This document shows positions 52,207 through 63,963 of a DNA stretch of 64,000 nucleotides, piece by piece. Positions within the stretch are counted from its first letter, which is position 1; each line of letters opens with the position of its first letter. Made by a program: the position numbers and the translations under genes. The notes below the pieces were generated by a model. It ran no database searches. It was not told the DNA's origin and worked only from the letters and a program-made list of their open reading frames with translations. The stretch comes from Acanthacorydalis orientalis (Eukaryota; Arthropoda; Insecta; Megaloptera; Corydalidae). The stretch is taken from contig CM068315.1 in assembly GCA_034766995.1 (NCBI GenBank), forward strand, positions 48,746,662 through 48,810,661. The letters run 5' to 3'.

Positions 52207-53358
52207 GATAGTTCAGTTAATTATATCAATTTTTAATTTTTTTTTAATGAATTGTATTTTAAAAACTGTTTTAAAAAGTCTAAAAGTGACTACAAAGAGA
52301 ATAGAATTTGTGATTTCAATTATTTTATATTTAAAGTTTCCAGGAAGAAGCAAATCCTACTTAATTATTACTTATAAATATTTTAATATTCCTTTTTAAC
52401 ATCATTAAGTACTTATTTTGAAAATAGTTTGCTTTTTATACAGTATCACGTTAGAGATAATTGAAGTTATCGATCAGAATCGAGTATTCGTTCTTGTCTT
52501 GATTGTGAAGGCAGTTTCTTTACTTTATAAATACTTTTTTTATTATTAATACGTTATCGTGTATTGCATCTTAGAAGTTTTAAAAATACAATAGTCAAAG
52601 GATGATAATAATAATACGGTATAAAGCGAATAGTAAAAAATAGCTAATTAATGTATTGTGATGAGATGTAATTTATTTAACAATCAGGTTTAAAAACAAA
52701 GCTTCGGAAAAAAACTTCTACTGAATTGTAAAAAGAACTGATAAAATAACATACAATAAAAATAAAACTAATATATTGTGATTGATTTTAGTAGATATTA
52801 TAAATTATCCGATTTTTACAAGAAAATAGAAGTTTTTCCGAAGTATTCTTTTTAAAATTGATTGTTAAATAAATCATCACATCTTATTTTTACACTGTAA
52901 GAGATTTTTTTTATTTTTCAATTGATAAATAAATGAACATTTGTATTTATATATATTAATTACATTTATATTTTTTGAAGATAATTTTAAATATTTCATT
53001 TTTTTAGTAACTGAATAAAAGAAAGGAAGTAAATTGAATAAATAGATTATATTTTGCTTGATATATTAAGTATTAAATTAATGCGTTCATTCATTTCTAG
53101 ATAATTTATCTAATAGAAAAGATTAAATTGTAATCCAAGGAATTTAATAACTTTTATAGACTGAATAGTTATATAAGAATAAAAAGATATCCGTGTTTAT
53201 CAGAAAGTTTGGTTAAAAGCAGAGTTTTTGTGTTCAGAAAAAATATTCTTTCATAACAATCTTAATGATTTAATAAACTTTTGTAGAGACTAATAATTTA
53301 ACACAAAAAGTGAACCGTTTAAATATTTTTTATGATAAAAACGTGAGCATGGATTTAT

Positions 53359-53455
<97 letters not shown>

Positions 53456-55634
53456 AATAAAATCAGATAATTTTATATTTGTGTAAAAAATATAATAATT
53501 TTTTTATATATTCCATAAAATAAAATTATATAAAATATATCAGTATTTTGATCCAACAAGAGCTTTTATTACAAATTGTAATTTTTATCGAATCATAACA
53601 TCTATTATTCAAAAGTGGCGTTACAGTTAAGTGGTAAGTTTCTTAGCGTATCAAGTTGCAAGATTAACACAGTTTAATCAATAATTAGTATTAAATATTT
53701 TAATAATACTTCATATGATGAAAATAAAACTATAATTCGGTTTAAACATGTAATAGCAATGTGTATTTTTTTCACGTATTTGAAGTATTTGGACATCTTT
53801 GGTTTTGTCAACATGATATTGTTGGGTGGACATGGGAGCGCAAGATCCCGATAACAGTCTTTCCCGTTTGTTAATTTATGACGTGATTATTATTTGTTGG
53901 TTGTTTCAAATAGTATTAATCTAGGAAAAGTTTCAAAAAACCCAGATAAACTTTATTATAAAATCTCACCTTCCGCCGTCCTATAGAAACATACCCTTCC
54001 CCTATAGAATTGCGCATATAATAGAAAATTAAATTTGCAAGTTTATGTTTTTCTGCAAAACGTGTACTGTTAAAAATATATTTATTCTGAAACTCGTGTG
54101 GATAATTTCATTAAATAAAATTGGATTAAAATAAAACTACAAAAAATATATAATCAAAACACAATAACTATTTAAAGGGTTTTTCTTTAGATTGAGATCA
54201 ATAAAATAAATTAATTCACGTTAATTCTATATTACACTATTTGATTACTTTAATTCTTGATGCATTGTAAAAAAAGGTCAAATTTGGTTATCTACAGAGT
54301 AAAAAAATTAAGAATATATGTTCTAAAACATTTTATAAGAATTTCAAACGACTTACAAAGAGACACTTTATTTCAGCATCGAATTATAAAATATGATAAA
54401 GCATTCAACCAATATATTGAGAAAAAAATCAATATTTTTGTATAAGATTGCGATTGTTGTCACGATTTTAATTAGTAATATTTATTTATCGAATAGTTTT
54501 ATATAAATGATATTTAAATAAAAATTGTGTGTGTCAAATGAAACTAATCATTTATGTTTTGCTATTTTGCAAAAAACTAATATTGAATAAACTGCTAATT
54601 TCTAGATAATGTGTTAACTTTTTAACAAAAATTCCGAAAAAAATTATTTGTTCTCATTTCGCATGAAACTTTTTGCTGAAAATAAAATATGCAATATTTG
54701 TCAAATGAAGCGTAAACGTAAACATGTGAAATCCTACACAATGTTGCAGTTCAGAACTTACTGTAATATATGGTATGAAAATGGTATGGTGTAGAGGTCG
54801 TGAATTTGCAACTGTGTACAGATAAAATATACATATCCATATGTATATATATATATATACACACACACGTGTGTGTGTATATACATATGTATACGAAGGT
54901 GTATATGTATGTTTGTGTGGAGATAAAATGGTGGCATAAGAGACGTAAATGGTAGAAAGCAACTAACACAGCAGTAGTTCATAGGCCGCAGAAACAAATT
55001 TCCGAAGGGTATGAGAAAATGGAAATAGATGGAGCCGTTTGGATGACAAATGAAACACATGACGGCTGGCATCGCACCAGACTATGTCAGTGAGATGCGT
55101 CTGCTATAGTGGACTTAACCCAAACGCAAAATATAACTGCCGGTTACCCCCGGACCGTTCACCATTTGTATCAACGGGGATTTTAGCTGATTGGATACGT
55201 ATTAGGTTGAGCGTAGCAGTTTTTAAAATGATAGCAGTTGCTCTCTGGTCGTGCTCAATACTCAAACGTTGCGGATATCCATTAGTTTTAAAATGTTCTT
55301 GCGATAATCAAAAACGTTCTGTTTTCATTCCCTACCTTTTGTTATATTTCAATGGCACCACTCTGTATATATCATCATAATTATAAAAATTTAACGGGAA
55401 TAAACAGGAAATGTTATGTTCAATTTACTGTATTTAAATAAATCGTTTCAGAAGTGAAACGATGAACAAAAATATCTTGTAAATAAAACCACGAGAACAC
55501 TACCACAAACAGCAATCAATTCATGTTTATTATATTATTTTGTACGAGTTCATTGTGTACAAACATATAAACAATTATGAGTTACTTTTCAAATAATGTA
55601 ACTATACTTGTATATTATATATGTATATGCATAT

Positions 55635-55668
<34 letters not shown>

Positions 55669-55676
55669 CACATACA

Positions 55677-55707
<31 letters not shown>

Positions 55708-56293
55708 ATATATGATTATTATTTTTTTTTATTACATCCGTAATCCTTAAATTCCAATATGTATTTTTACACTAATATCTCAGAAAAATACAATCTTTTT
55801 TGGACAGATAATAATTAAAGAAAATTTAATACTGAATTGTGTTCAAAAACGCAAAAATCTACAAATAATTTTAAAAATAAAATAAATTTTTTATATACAT
55901 TTGAAAAGTTGAACTGATCAATAATACAGTGTTTTAATTTATTTGTGATTTATTGTATTTAAAGTGCTCCATTTTAACAAATATTAGATGGAAAACAATT
56001 CGTTTTCGTTTATCTGATATGAATTTAATTAAAAATTATATTAAGTTAATAAAATTAATGCTTTAATAAAATAATATCTTATATTACGTCATAGTCTATT
56101 TAAATGTTTTAATTTAAATTTATTTACATTATTTGTTTTCTAACTAATTGTACATTTAATATTTCCGAAAAACAAATATTTATTTATTTATAAAATTTGG
56201 TATATAAAAACGGAAAATATTTTACAGATCATTCTCTAGCGTTGATTTAAACATTTATAAATACACACACAAATGTGTATTATTTAATATCAG

Positions 56294-56300
<7 letters not shown>
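52207..56300. other. AT-rich stretch with GC-richer patches
   Basis: TA/TG array at 53366-53455; an AC/GT palindrome (ACACACACACGTGTGTGTGT) near 54859; TA tracts at 55633-55670 and 55679-55702. Patches at 53790-53900 and 54700-55380 are less AT-rich. The 98-codon frame at 55084-55380 in the latter has no recognised domain and is listed only as noise-level. Frames at 52187-52399 and 54257-54445 are unsupported. Confidence 0.6.
53366..53455. repeat. (TA)n followed by (TG)n microsatellite
   Basis: About 36 TA units (to 53437) pass directly into about nine TG units. This is the longest compound dinucleotide array in the window. Confidence 0.95.

Positions 56301-56362
<62 letters not shown>
56301..56362. 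repeat. (TA)n microsatellite
   Basis: About 31 TA units end exactly where the candidate LTR begins (TGTTGAACC). Confidence 0.95.
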
Positions 56363-56367
<5 letters not shown>

Positions 56368-56912
56368 AACCCTGATAATTATATTTATTCGTTTGTTTAT
56401 TACTCTATTAAAATCACATTATTGACGGGGAAATTCCAGTTTTCAAAATTATTTTTTTCAAAGGTACAGAAAAAATCCTGCCTTTATTCAATAGGTCAGG
56501 CAATTAAGTTATATGTATTATTTTGTATTGCTTGCCTTGCAAACTAAGACGTGAATAGTTATTATTTATTTATAATAGTATTAAACTATACACATAGAAT
56601 ACCGCCCGAAATCCTATATAAAGCGGCTACGCTATGGAAAGATCGGGTCATGAAGTAACAAGTCATGAAGTGACAAGTCATGAAGTAAGTCTTGAAGTCA
56701 GAAGGCATGAAGACGTAAGCGAGTCGTTAAATTACAAGTTAATCATCACAAATCAGTATTCAGAACACAATAATAGTTTTAAGTTATATTTCTTGTATTC
56801 ACTGTTAAATAAACGTAAAAATCACAAAAAATAGACTCCTTTCTAGTAATTTTAAAAGGAGTCGATTTCTCATTCCTTAGTGTCATACTAATTCGGTAGG
56901 ATTACTCCCACA
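56363..56912 (+). mobile_element. Candidate solo LTR of an LTR retrotransposon
   Basis: The block begins TGTTGAACCCTGATAATTAT and can end in CCCACA at 56912, giving the TG...CA borders of an LTR. Inside, in the right order, are a TATA box in CTATATAAAG (56614-56623), a GC-richer downstream region, and a polyadenylation signal AATAAA at 56808-56813. That is the U3-R-U5 layout with a 185-base gap between TATA and AATAAA. No primer-binding site, gag-pol sequence or second copy is seen, so it would be a solo LTR. Target duplications cannot be confirmed because the left flank is a TA array. Confidence 0.4.
56647..56715 (+). repeat. 15-bp minisatellite (GTCATGAAGTNACAA units)
   Basis: Units GTCATGAAGTAACAA (56647), GTCATGAAGTGACAA (56662) and GTCATGAAGTAA (56677), then decayed versions, follow the TATA box of the candidate LTR. 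Read as protein it gives repeated SHEVT, but the open frame is short and probably incidental. Confidence 0.8.
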
Positions 56913-56962
56913 TGCAAGATGTATTATATACATTTATATATATATATATATACACATGCATA

Positions 56963-57026
<64 letters not shown>

Positions 57027-57918
57027 TAATTCAGTATTTTTATAGTAAAGGTACAATACATACGAAACGTTTTTTGTTAATTTATTAATTATTTATTTGA
57101 AAACTGCAATATTGATGATAACTTGAAGATAAACGTTCATCTTTTGTACACAAATATTAATATAAAAATCACAATTTTAAAATTAGATTTAGTTATCATA
57201 ACAGCAATGAAAATAATGTTCTACTCTATGCAGAATATTTTACGAACGTCTTATTATTCATGGTGTACAGGAAATGTAGCACTTATTGTAACGAATACAT
57301 TTTGAAGAAACGAATGAAAAACAAAAATTGCATATAAAAATATGAAAATGAATTGATAAATTTATAATGTGAGGGAAGACAGAGCCGTCAAAGTAGCAAT
57401 GGAACAGAATTCCCAATTGGACCGCCACTGTGCATGATTGACAGTACATGGCCAGGCAAAGCGCACCTTTGGAAGAATTTAATGATATGTAAATTTAAAT
57501 GTGAACTATCGTTCGGCGAGATCAAAATTTATTCGTGAACTAGAAAAAGAAAAACTTGAAAGAGTTGGTTAACGAAACGATGCACGATGATGCAAAAGCT
57601 TTGAACCTAAAGAAAAGTTCACAAATGTAAATATATAGGCATTTTGAATATACCAATGAATGTTCGACTCATACATAGATATATATGTACATTTCATATA
57701 TATATATATAATATATATACATGTATATATGGATACCTATATACCTATTTACGTTTTTTGTATTCTTGATGCGAGGATGATTTTATTGTTTGAACTTGCC
57801 GCGATATTTTTTACGTGTCTGCTATGTTAGTGTGCGACTTGTGCGGACCTTTTGAAATACGTGTACTTATACTATAAACGTAGATTGTACGAATATATGT
57901 ATATATATATATATATAA
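56913..57918. other. AT-rich stretch with a small GC-richer patch
   Basis: TA tracts lie at 56936-57028. The patch at 57360-57480 (for example CCAATTGGACCGCCACTGTG near 57412) has no recognised feature. No gene is supported. Confidence 0.6.
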
Positions 57919-59537
57919 TCACCCTCTGCCAATTTACTGCTGAATAAAGGCCTCTTCCATGAGTTTCAATTTTGTACGATTAAATGTTTCTCTTTTCCAC
58001 TTATTTTTAATAAAAAATTTAATTTCCTTATTCCACCCGTTCATTGGTCTCTTTCTTGATTTTTATATTCCTTGGTTCCCAGTTAATAATTTCTGTTGCC
58101 CATCGGTTGTTTTCTCATTTTGAAACATAACATGTCCATTTCCATTTCAGACTCTTTACTCTTCATATTACATCTGTTACACCAGTCTGTTTTCTTATGA
58201 TGCATTCTATTCTTCCCTGTCTTTTGTTCTTATTCCTAATATGCATCTTTCCATAATTCTCTGTGTTGTTTGGAGTCTGAATGATTTTGGTGTTAAGCAC
58301 GCATATTTCACTGTAGTATGTAAGAACTAGTAGTATTCATTCATTAAATATTTTTTTCTTCAAACAGAGTGACATTGTTGATTTAAATACCGAAAGGTTT
58401 CATTCAAACGAGCTTCATCTCATTTTCATTCTCCTGTTTACCTCTTCAATGAATGATCCATCTTTGTTGATAAACTGGCATAGAGAGACATACTTCGCGA
58501 CTTCTATTTCTGTTCCTTTTATTTCAATTTTCTTCGGACAGAAAAACGCATTGAACAATACTTCTATTTTTGCGTGGTTTATGTTTAGGGCAACTTTTGA
58601 CTGACATCATTTAATTATTCTATTCTCTTTTGTAGCTCTTCTAGAGTAATTGATAACGATATCATCAGAAAACCGGAGGTGACTTAATTTTTCGCCTTTT
58701 ATTTTGATTCCTTTATTCTCCCAATCAAACGATTGAATACTTCTAAGGCTGCAGTAAATAAGTTCAACTAAATTCCGTCTCTCTCTGTTACATTTCTCGA
58801 TTATTACCTTTTTTATTTCTTTCTGTAGCTTTACCGTCAAGATTGCATTCTTGTAGATGTTATCTAGCAACTCGATGTATGTATCCACTATGCCCTAGTT
58901 GTTGAATGCAGATATGACCGATGATGCGGTAATAGAGTCGAAAACCTTTTCATAGTCTATAAATCCAAAACATGCTGGTGTTTGGTATTCATTTTACCGG
59001 TTAATTACTTCCCTTACTACCTGAATGTGATCCATTGTACTGAATCCGCTTCGAAATCCTGCTTGTTCCCTTAGTTGAGAGAAATCTAGCTGTGCCTATA
59101 GACGTTTTGAAATTATTTTTGTAATCATCTTATATATTGTAGGTAGTAGACTAATTAGCCGTTAGTTTTTCAAATCCCATTTATCTAGTTTCTTGCGCAG
59201 AAGAAATACGGTGGCTTCGTTTCATTTATCTGGGATAGTTCTTTTTTTATACACGATATGAATATATAGTCGACAACTTTTTCAATTTTTTCTCTTATCA
59301 GTTTGAATCTTTTCCATTTTTCATATTCTTTATTACATATGAGATCATTTATAGCACTTCTGATAGGATACATTGGTTTGTAAGTTTTCTGTCCTCATTT
59401 CCTTCATTACATGCACTTTAGTGTAGAATTCTTCTATCCTCTTGATGACTGATGTTTTGTTAAATATTCTGCTGACATCCTCTAATTTCAGAGTAATTAT
59501 ATGATTTTTGCTAATCATAAGACTGTTTCACTTTTCG

Positions 59538-59538
<1 letters not shown>
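57919..59538 (-). mobile_element. RTE-like LINE, 5'-truncated copy
   Basis: About 1.6 kb of non-LTR retrotransposon lies on the minus strand. The 3' end is at 57919-57960 (reverse complement GGAAGAGGCCTTTATTCAGC, then AGTAAATTGGCAGAGGGTGA), ending in TA repeats. Motifs from the RT domain and the C-terminal tail are present, the latter shared with the plus-strand fragment at 40296-40586. The GAGGCCTTT-CAGCAGT signature near the 3' end is familiar from arthropod RTE-type elements. The 5' part, including the endonuclease, is missing; a TA array at 59540 borders that side. Confidence 0.85.
58270..59500 (-). pseudogene. Reverse transcriptase remnant of the RTE-like LINE
   Basis: Reading the minus strand with frame corrections in order: KRIEEFYTKV (about 59430), IPDK-NEATVFLLR (59215), LISLLPTIYKMI (59140), REQAGFRSGFSTMDHIQV (59060), GFIDYEKVFDSI (58950, carrying the first catalytic Asp), NIYKNAILTVKLQKE (58840), ENKGIKIKGEKLSHLRF followed by SDDIVI (58660, the xxDD catalytic block, usually FADD). 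Toward the C-terminus, RWAT-type and RPMNGWN-like residues lead into the tail. Many stops and frame shifts, plus loss of QGDPISP between two blocks, show that it is dead. Confidence 0.85.

Positions 59539-59539
<1 letters not shown>

Positions 59540-59609
<70 letters not shown>
59540..59609. repeat. (TA)n microsatellite bordering the LINE 5' truncation
   Basis: A TA array of about 70 bp with one CA interruption; it marks the left limit of recognisable LINE sequence on the minus strand. Confidence 0.95.
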
Positions 59610-59613
<4 letters not shown>

Positions 59614-60288
59614 TATGTATGTGTGTTTGTAGATCTATTCATTATATCATGATTTTATAATTTTTCATATTTTATTGAGTAAATTAATTGTAATTTTTTT
59701 AATAACAAATTATTTTTAACACAATCTGGTATTTTGAAGAATATGCAATTTTTAATAGATTTAAATAATATTTAAATATCCGATTTACAAGTTAAAGTAC
59801 AAAAATGGAAAAATAAAATTAATAGTAAACAATATTTTTGTGAAACACCTGATTTTTTAACACAGAACGTTATTAAAAGCTCGTAATTTCTTAAAAAACT
59901 AATTTTAATTAAACAATTACAATTGAAATTTGATTAAATAACATCAAAAATAAAGAAGAATGTCAACGAACAGAAACTTTTATATAAGTACATTTAAAAA
60001 AGGTTGTAATATTAAATACAGGATTTCAAACAAACTTTCCTTCTCAAAGAAGTCAATTTTTGTTCAATGTAATTGCAGACTATAATATAATTAAGAGCAT
60101 AAAATTATAGATTTATGTTAATGTTATGTGTGTGTGTGTGTATGATTTTCCATTGATTTTTGATAAGTAGCTAATGTTAAATATGCATATATTTATTCAT
60201 ATACTATATCCGTCGCTGTTTGTATAGTTACACCTTTATTGCTGCAAGCCAGTGAAAGAGATGAATAAAAGTAGTTTATAGTGTGTGG

Positions 60289-60348
<60 letters not shown>

Positions 60349-60792
60349 TTTATATATTGGTGTGTGGCTGAATGCGTGAGCGTTTTGTATTACATTTAAC
60401 GATACATTTCCAGTTAAAATGTAATAAAAAAATATATTTTTTTTTGTCCTAATGAAAACAAATTATAAATATATTAGCTTATCAGTTATGCCAGTGTATG
60501 GTAAATAAAATGGTGTTTAATTTATAAAGCGAAGTCAATGAAAATGCAAACATTGTATCAGTGTTGTCTACCTAATAGCTGTTTTAGAAGTTTCAGTGTA
60601 AATTTCCGGAAACGGCTGAAAATTTCTCATTTTCTATGACACGTAATCAGTGTCATAGGTAAGATAACGTTTGGAGTTGATCAAATATTTGTAAACTTAT
60701 GCGTCTGTTTGACGTAAATGAATTGGTATCTATACAACAATGCATTAAAAGTTAAAGGTCATCTATAAACAGCTTCGTTGTTTATTATATTA
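59540..60792. other. TA arrays and AT-rich non-coding DNA
   Basis: Holds (TA)n arrays at 59540-59609 and 60292-60340, a GT run near 60127-60141, and no supported gene. Confidence 0.75.
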
Positions 60793-61314
60793 GGTTGGTA
60801 GAAAAATAATTGCGGTTATTGATGTTTAAATTCATATAAATTTACAGCTTTTTTGATTTTTCTAGCTGTTATAATTGGTACTGAACTATTGAATGACTAT
60901 GACTATTCAGTTAAGCCTTTCAGTTTGTTGTTACGAACTGAAGGACGCCCACGACCTTTTTCATCTTAAAGATTCTTAGCCCCAGTATGAAAGTTTTGGA
61001 ACTACTATTGCACCGTACGTTACTTAACAGTACCTACACCAAAAGAATCGTTTAAATTATGAGCACTTACTATTGCTTTACTATCCATTTTAAACTTATC
61101 AAAAAAAATTGGTTTTATTTGATTCTTTTCCATCTTTAATTCAATAGCACAACTTGAAGTAAAATTAATAATAAAACCAAAGTAGATGTTATCCAAATAC
61201 AGACCGAAAAATGCATTTTAAAATGATATTAACATGAACACGATGAAATGACACTTTCATAGAAAAAAAGTTAGGATTCAAAAAGTAAAAACCGTAATTA
61301 TTTTTTTACCAACC
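60793..61314 (-). mobile_element. Internally deleted cecropia/Hsmar1-like mariner, copy E
   Basis: The ends GGTTGGTAGAAAAATAATTG (60793, after TA) and GGTTGGTAAAAAAATAATTA (reverse complement of the right end at 61314, followed by TA) are nearly identical. The minus strand reads MEKNQIKPIFFDKFK (from about 61132), then VGTVK-RTVQ, FQNFHTGAKNL, DEKGRGRPSVRNNKL, and after a further small deletion SHSTVQYQL and EKSKK, then the 3' repeat. No catalytic domain is present. At 522 bp it is the shortest two-ended copy, and its tip sequences are the best preserved after copy B. Confidence 0.9.
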
Positions 61315-61379
61315 TAATACATTATTTTGTCGTTATTGTTCTATACACAAAAATAATTCCATCGTAAAATTTCCATAAA

Positions 61380-61769
61380 ATACATTTTTTTTCGTGTAGA
61401 CACTCTCCCCAGCAACGCCTCTTCCCCCGCTACAATGATCAAGTAGCACATTAACCATATCTACTGCCGATCGTCAATGATTGGTTAATGGATATCCTGT
61501 GGTCTCTGTTCTGATTGGTTAACATAAGTCACATGTATGTAGCTCTCTCAGGGTGTACAATGAATGAGGGTATACGGTTTCAATATAAAACTGATAAGAA
61601 ATTTATTTAAAATATTGTATTCACTGAAGATTTAGAATAAAAAATTTATTACCTATTTTAACATTGTCTTTCATTGTTAATTTTTATTAAATCATTATTA
61701 AACTTTTTCAATAAAAAAATTGCAACTTAAATTCTACGCTGATTAGTCGTGCATATATTTCAGTTATTT
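61380..61769. other. GC-richer segment, possibly part of an old repeat
   Basis: It starts beside a T run and reads CTCTCCCCAGCAACGCCTCT near 61403. It contains two inverted CCAAT-type sites (GATTGGTTAA) near 61480 and 61513. It leads, through AT-rich sequence, into the GC-rich repeat at 61770-61855. It could be promoter-like or the body of a dispersed element. Confidence 0.3.
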
Positions 61770-61855
61770 TGTTTGGGAAGAGCAGGCGTCAGCGAGAGGG
61801 GGGCGAAGACTTTCCGGGGTCGTCGAGTGTAACGAGTAGGCAGCAGAGCCCTCTG
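61770..61855 (-). repeat. GC-rich dispersed repeat, copy 2
   Basis: The inverted counterpart of the block at 24969-25045; the best shared part is 61816-61855, ending GCAGAGCCCTCTG before a T run. The adjoining GGCGTCAGCGAGAGGGGGGC is among the most GC-rich sequence in the window. Confidence 0.65.
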
Positions 61856-62418
61856 TTTTTTTTTAAAAATAATAAATGTACAAATTGTTTAAACATTATT
61901 TAATGCTTTTTCATTTTATTTTGATTGTTTATAAGATTTTATTTTGTTATTATCTGATGTCGAACAAAATATTGATAAATTTGTTTTCTATATAAATTGT
62001 TTATTAAGATAATATATATATATATATATTTATTTATTAGAATATTTTTGTACTAAATGTTTTTATTAAATGGGTAAAAGAATGAAAATTAGTAATGAAT
62101 AATAACACAACACTAAATTCAAATTATCCAATAATATTTTGATTGCTTTTTTTATGTGCATTTTGATGGTTATCCTCAGAGAATCTGACAGAGAAAAATC
62201 TAGTGTTCTGAAGATGATATGTCGCTATTAAAATGTCCATAGGCAACATTCAGAATGACTAATGATCAATTACTGAACGTTTTTGATCAAAAGAATTGTC
62301 ATTTTCAGGGGAATGAATGGAATTAATTAATTTTACAAATTATATAAAACAAAACATTTAATTGAAATTTTTGTGTTGTTGTATGTAAGATTAAATTTAA
62401 TACATATTTCTTTCTCTT
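61856..62418. other. AT-rich non-coding stretch
   Basis: No coding or repeat feature beyond a short TA tract near 62010-62028. Confidence 0.7.
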
Positions 62419-62618
62419 ATTTAAAATAATTTAAATATATTTATTTAAAATAATTTAAATATATTTATTTAAAATAATTTAAATATATTTATTTAAAATA
62501 ATTTAAATATATTTATTTAAAATAATTTAAATATATTTATTTAAAATAATTTAAATATATTTATTTAAAATAATTTAAATATATTTATTTAAAATAATTT
62601 AAATATATTTATTTAAAA
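62419..62618. repeat. Minisatellite, 24-bp unit, about 8.3 identical copies
   Basis: The unit ATTTAAAATAATTTAAATATATTT repeats head to tail (written here as ATTTAAAATAATTTAAAT plus ATATTT). All complete copies read as identical. Each unit contains two small palindromes (ATTTAAAT and AAATATATTT). Perfect homogeneity suggests recent expansion. Confidence 0.95.
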
Positions 62619-63905
62619 CACATTAGACTTTTTGCACACCCTAATCACACTAATATTAAATGTTGTGCAAATTAACCGAATAAACGTATAAAAATATATT
62701 ACTTTTAAATATATATTATCCGATTCATAATGAAATTTATATATTTTTTTAAAATGTATAAGTATATGCATGTCAGTTATATTATAAAGTTAGCCTATTA
62801 TTCGGCCCACTCACTATTTATCTCGTCGCATTTTTATAAACAATAACGTACCAAAAGCTTTTTGAGAATTAATACATAAATAGTTATTAACTGATATAAA
62901 ACTCGTTCAACGATACAATGCGGAATTTTTGTAATCTAGAAATCTGAAACGCGAACACAGCTCATTTCATTGTATAATACTATATTTTAAGTGTATCATT
63001 GACTCGGTTTCGTACTTCAGTGGGAATTTAAATCTAATTGTATTAATAGACATAGTAAACAAATATCTTGTTTCTAAACGATTTAATTAATTTTAATCCC
63101 TTGAACGTTGTTTAACGAGTTAGTAGTACCAAAAACCGCATTAACGACAATGATAAACTACCTCGAAACTAACTATTGTGTGTATTTTTCTGTCGTGTGA
63201 ATAGGATTTGAACCTGCGGCAAATGATACACATGTATTAAATAACATCGCTATGTATACAAGTAGAAATACATTTTACACGTGCACACATGTACATCTCA
63301 GTGCAGTGGCGTACACTGATACGACAACCGATTAGATTAATAAATGGTGTGGAAGTAAGTTGCGTAAATTAGTTTGCATAACGTTGTACAGAATACAAAG
63401 TCGGAGCACACTTTACAGTAACGGTCATATAAATTGGAGTTACATCATTATAAGATAAATCTGGTAATTTAGTGCTTAGTAAATGAAATGGTTTTTGAAA
63501 GCCATATATATATATATATATGTGTAAAAATAATACTTGAGAAGATTTCTTCTCAACAAACAGTCACGCATTACACTTGAGTTTCGAGATGTGGGAAATC
63601 GATTTGATTAACATTATCGAGTGAAGACCAAAAAGTTAGTCACATTGATTGATGCTATGAAATATTGAACAGTTCAATAGTGGCATAAAGTTCAACGGCG
63701 TGTGTTCGATATCATCATCGGGGATGAGTGTTTTACTGTGATTTTAAACGAGCGAGAGAGTATATCTAAAGAAAGAGTCAAAAGTTCGTTTCTGAAATGA
63801 AGTGATTGTCAGCGAGAGTATGTTTCAATATTGAACTTCATCGTAATTGAAATTCTGATAACTGAAATATTCCAACAGGATATTATTTCAAAATTGTGTA
63901 TATAT

Positions 63906-63963
<58 letters not shown>

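Noticed and set aside
54857..54880. AC/GT palindrome ACACACACACGTGTGTGTGT
   Set aside because: A simple dinucleotide repeat inversion of a type common next to TA arrays; not evidence of a functional site.
55084..55380. 98-codon frame in a less AT-rich patch
   Set aside because: No domain, no clear splice sites; the second half degrades into hydrophobic AT-rich translation. Kept only as a note.
63200..63245. GGATTTGAACCTGCGG resembles the T-arm of a tRNA on the minus strand
   Set aside because: The T-stem pairs poorly and no acceptor stem, D-arm or anticodon arm could be placed.
63690..63770. Frame reading RRVFDIIIGDE resembles the catalytic TGDE block of mariner transposases
   Set aside because: Neighbouring residues do not continue the similarity and no terminal repeats were found.
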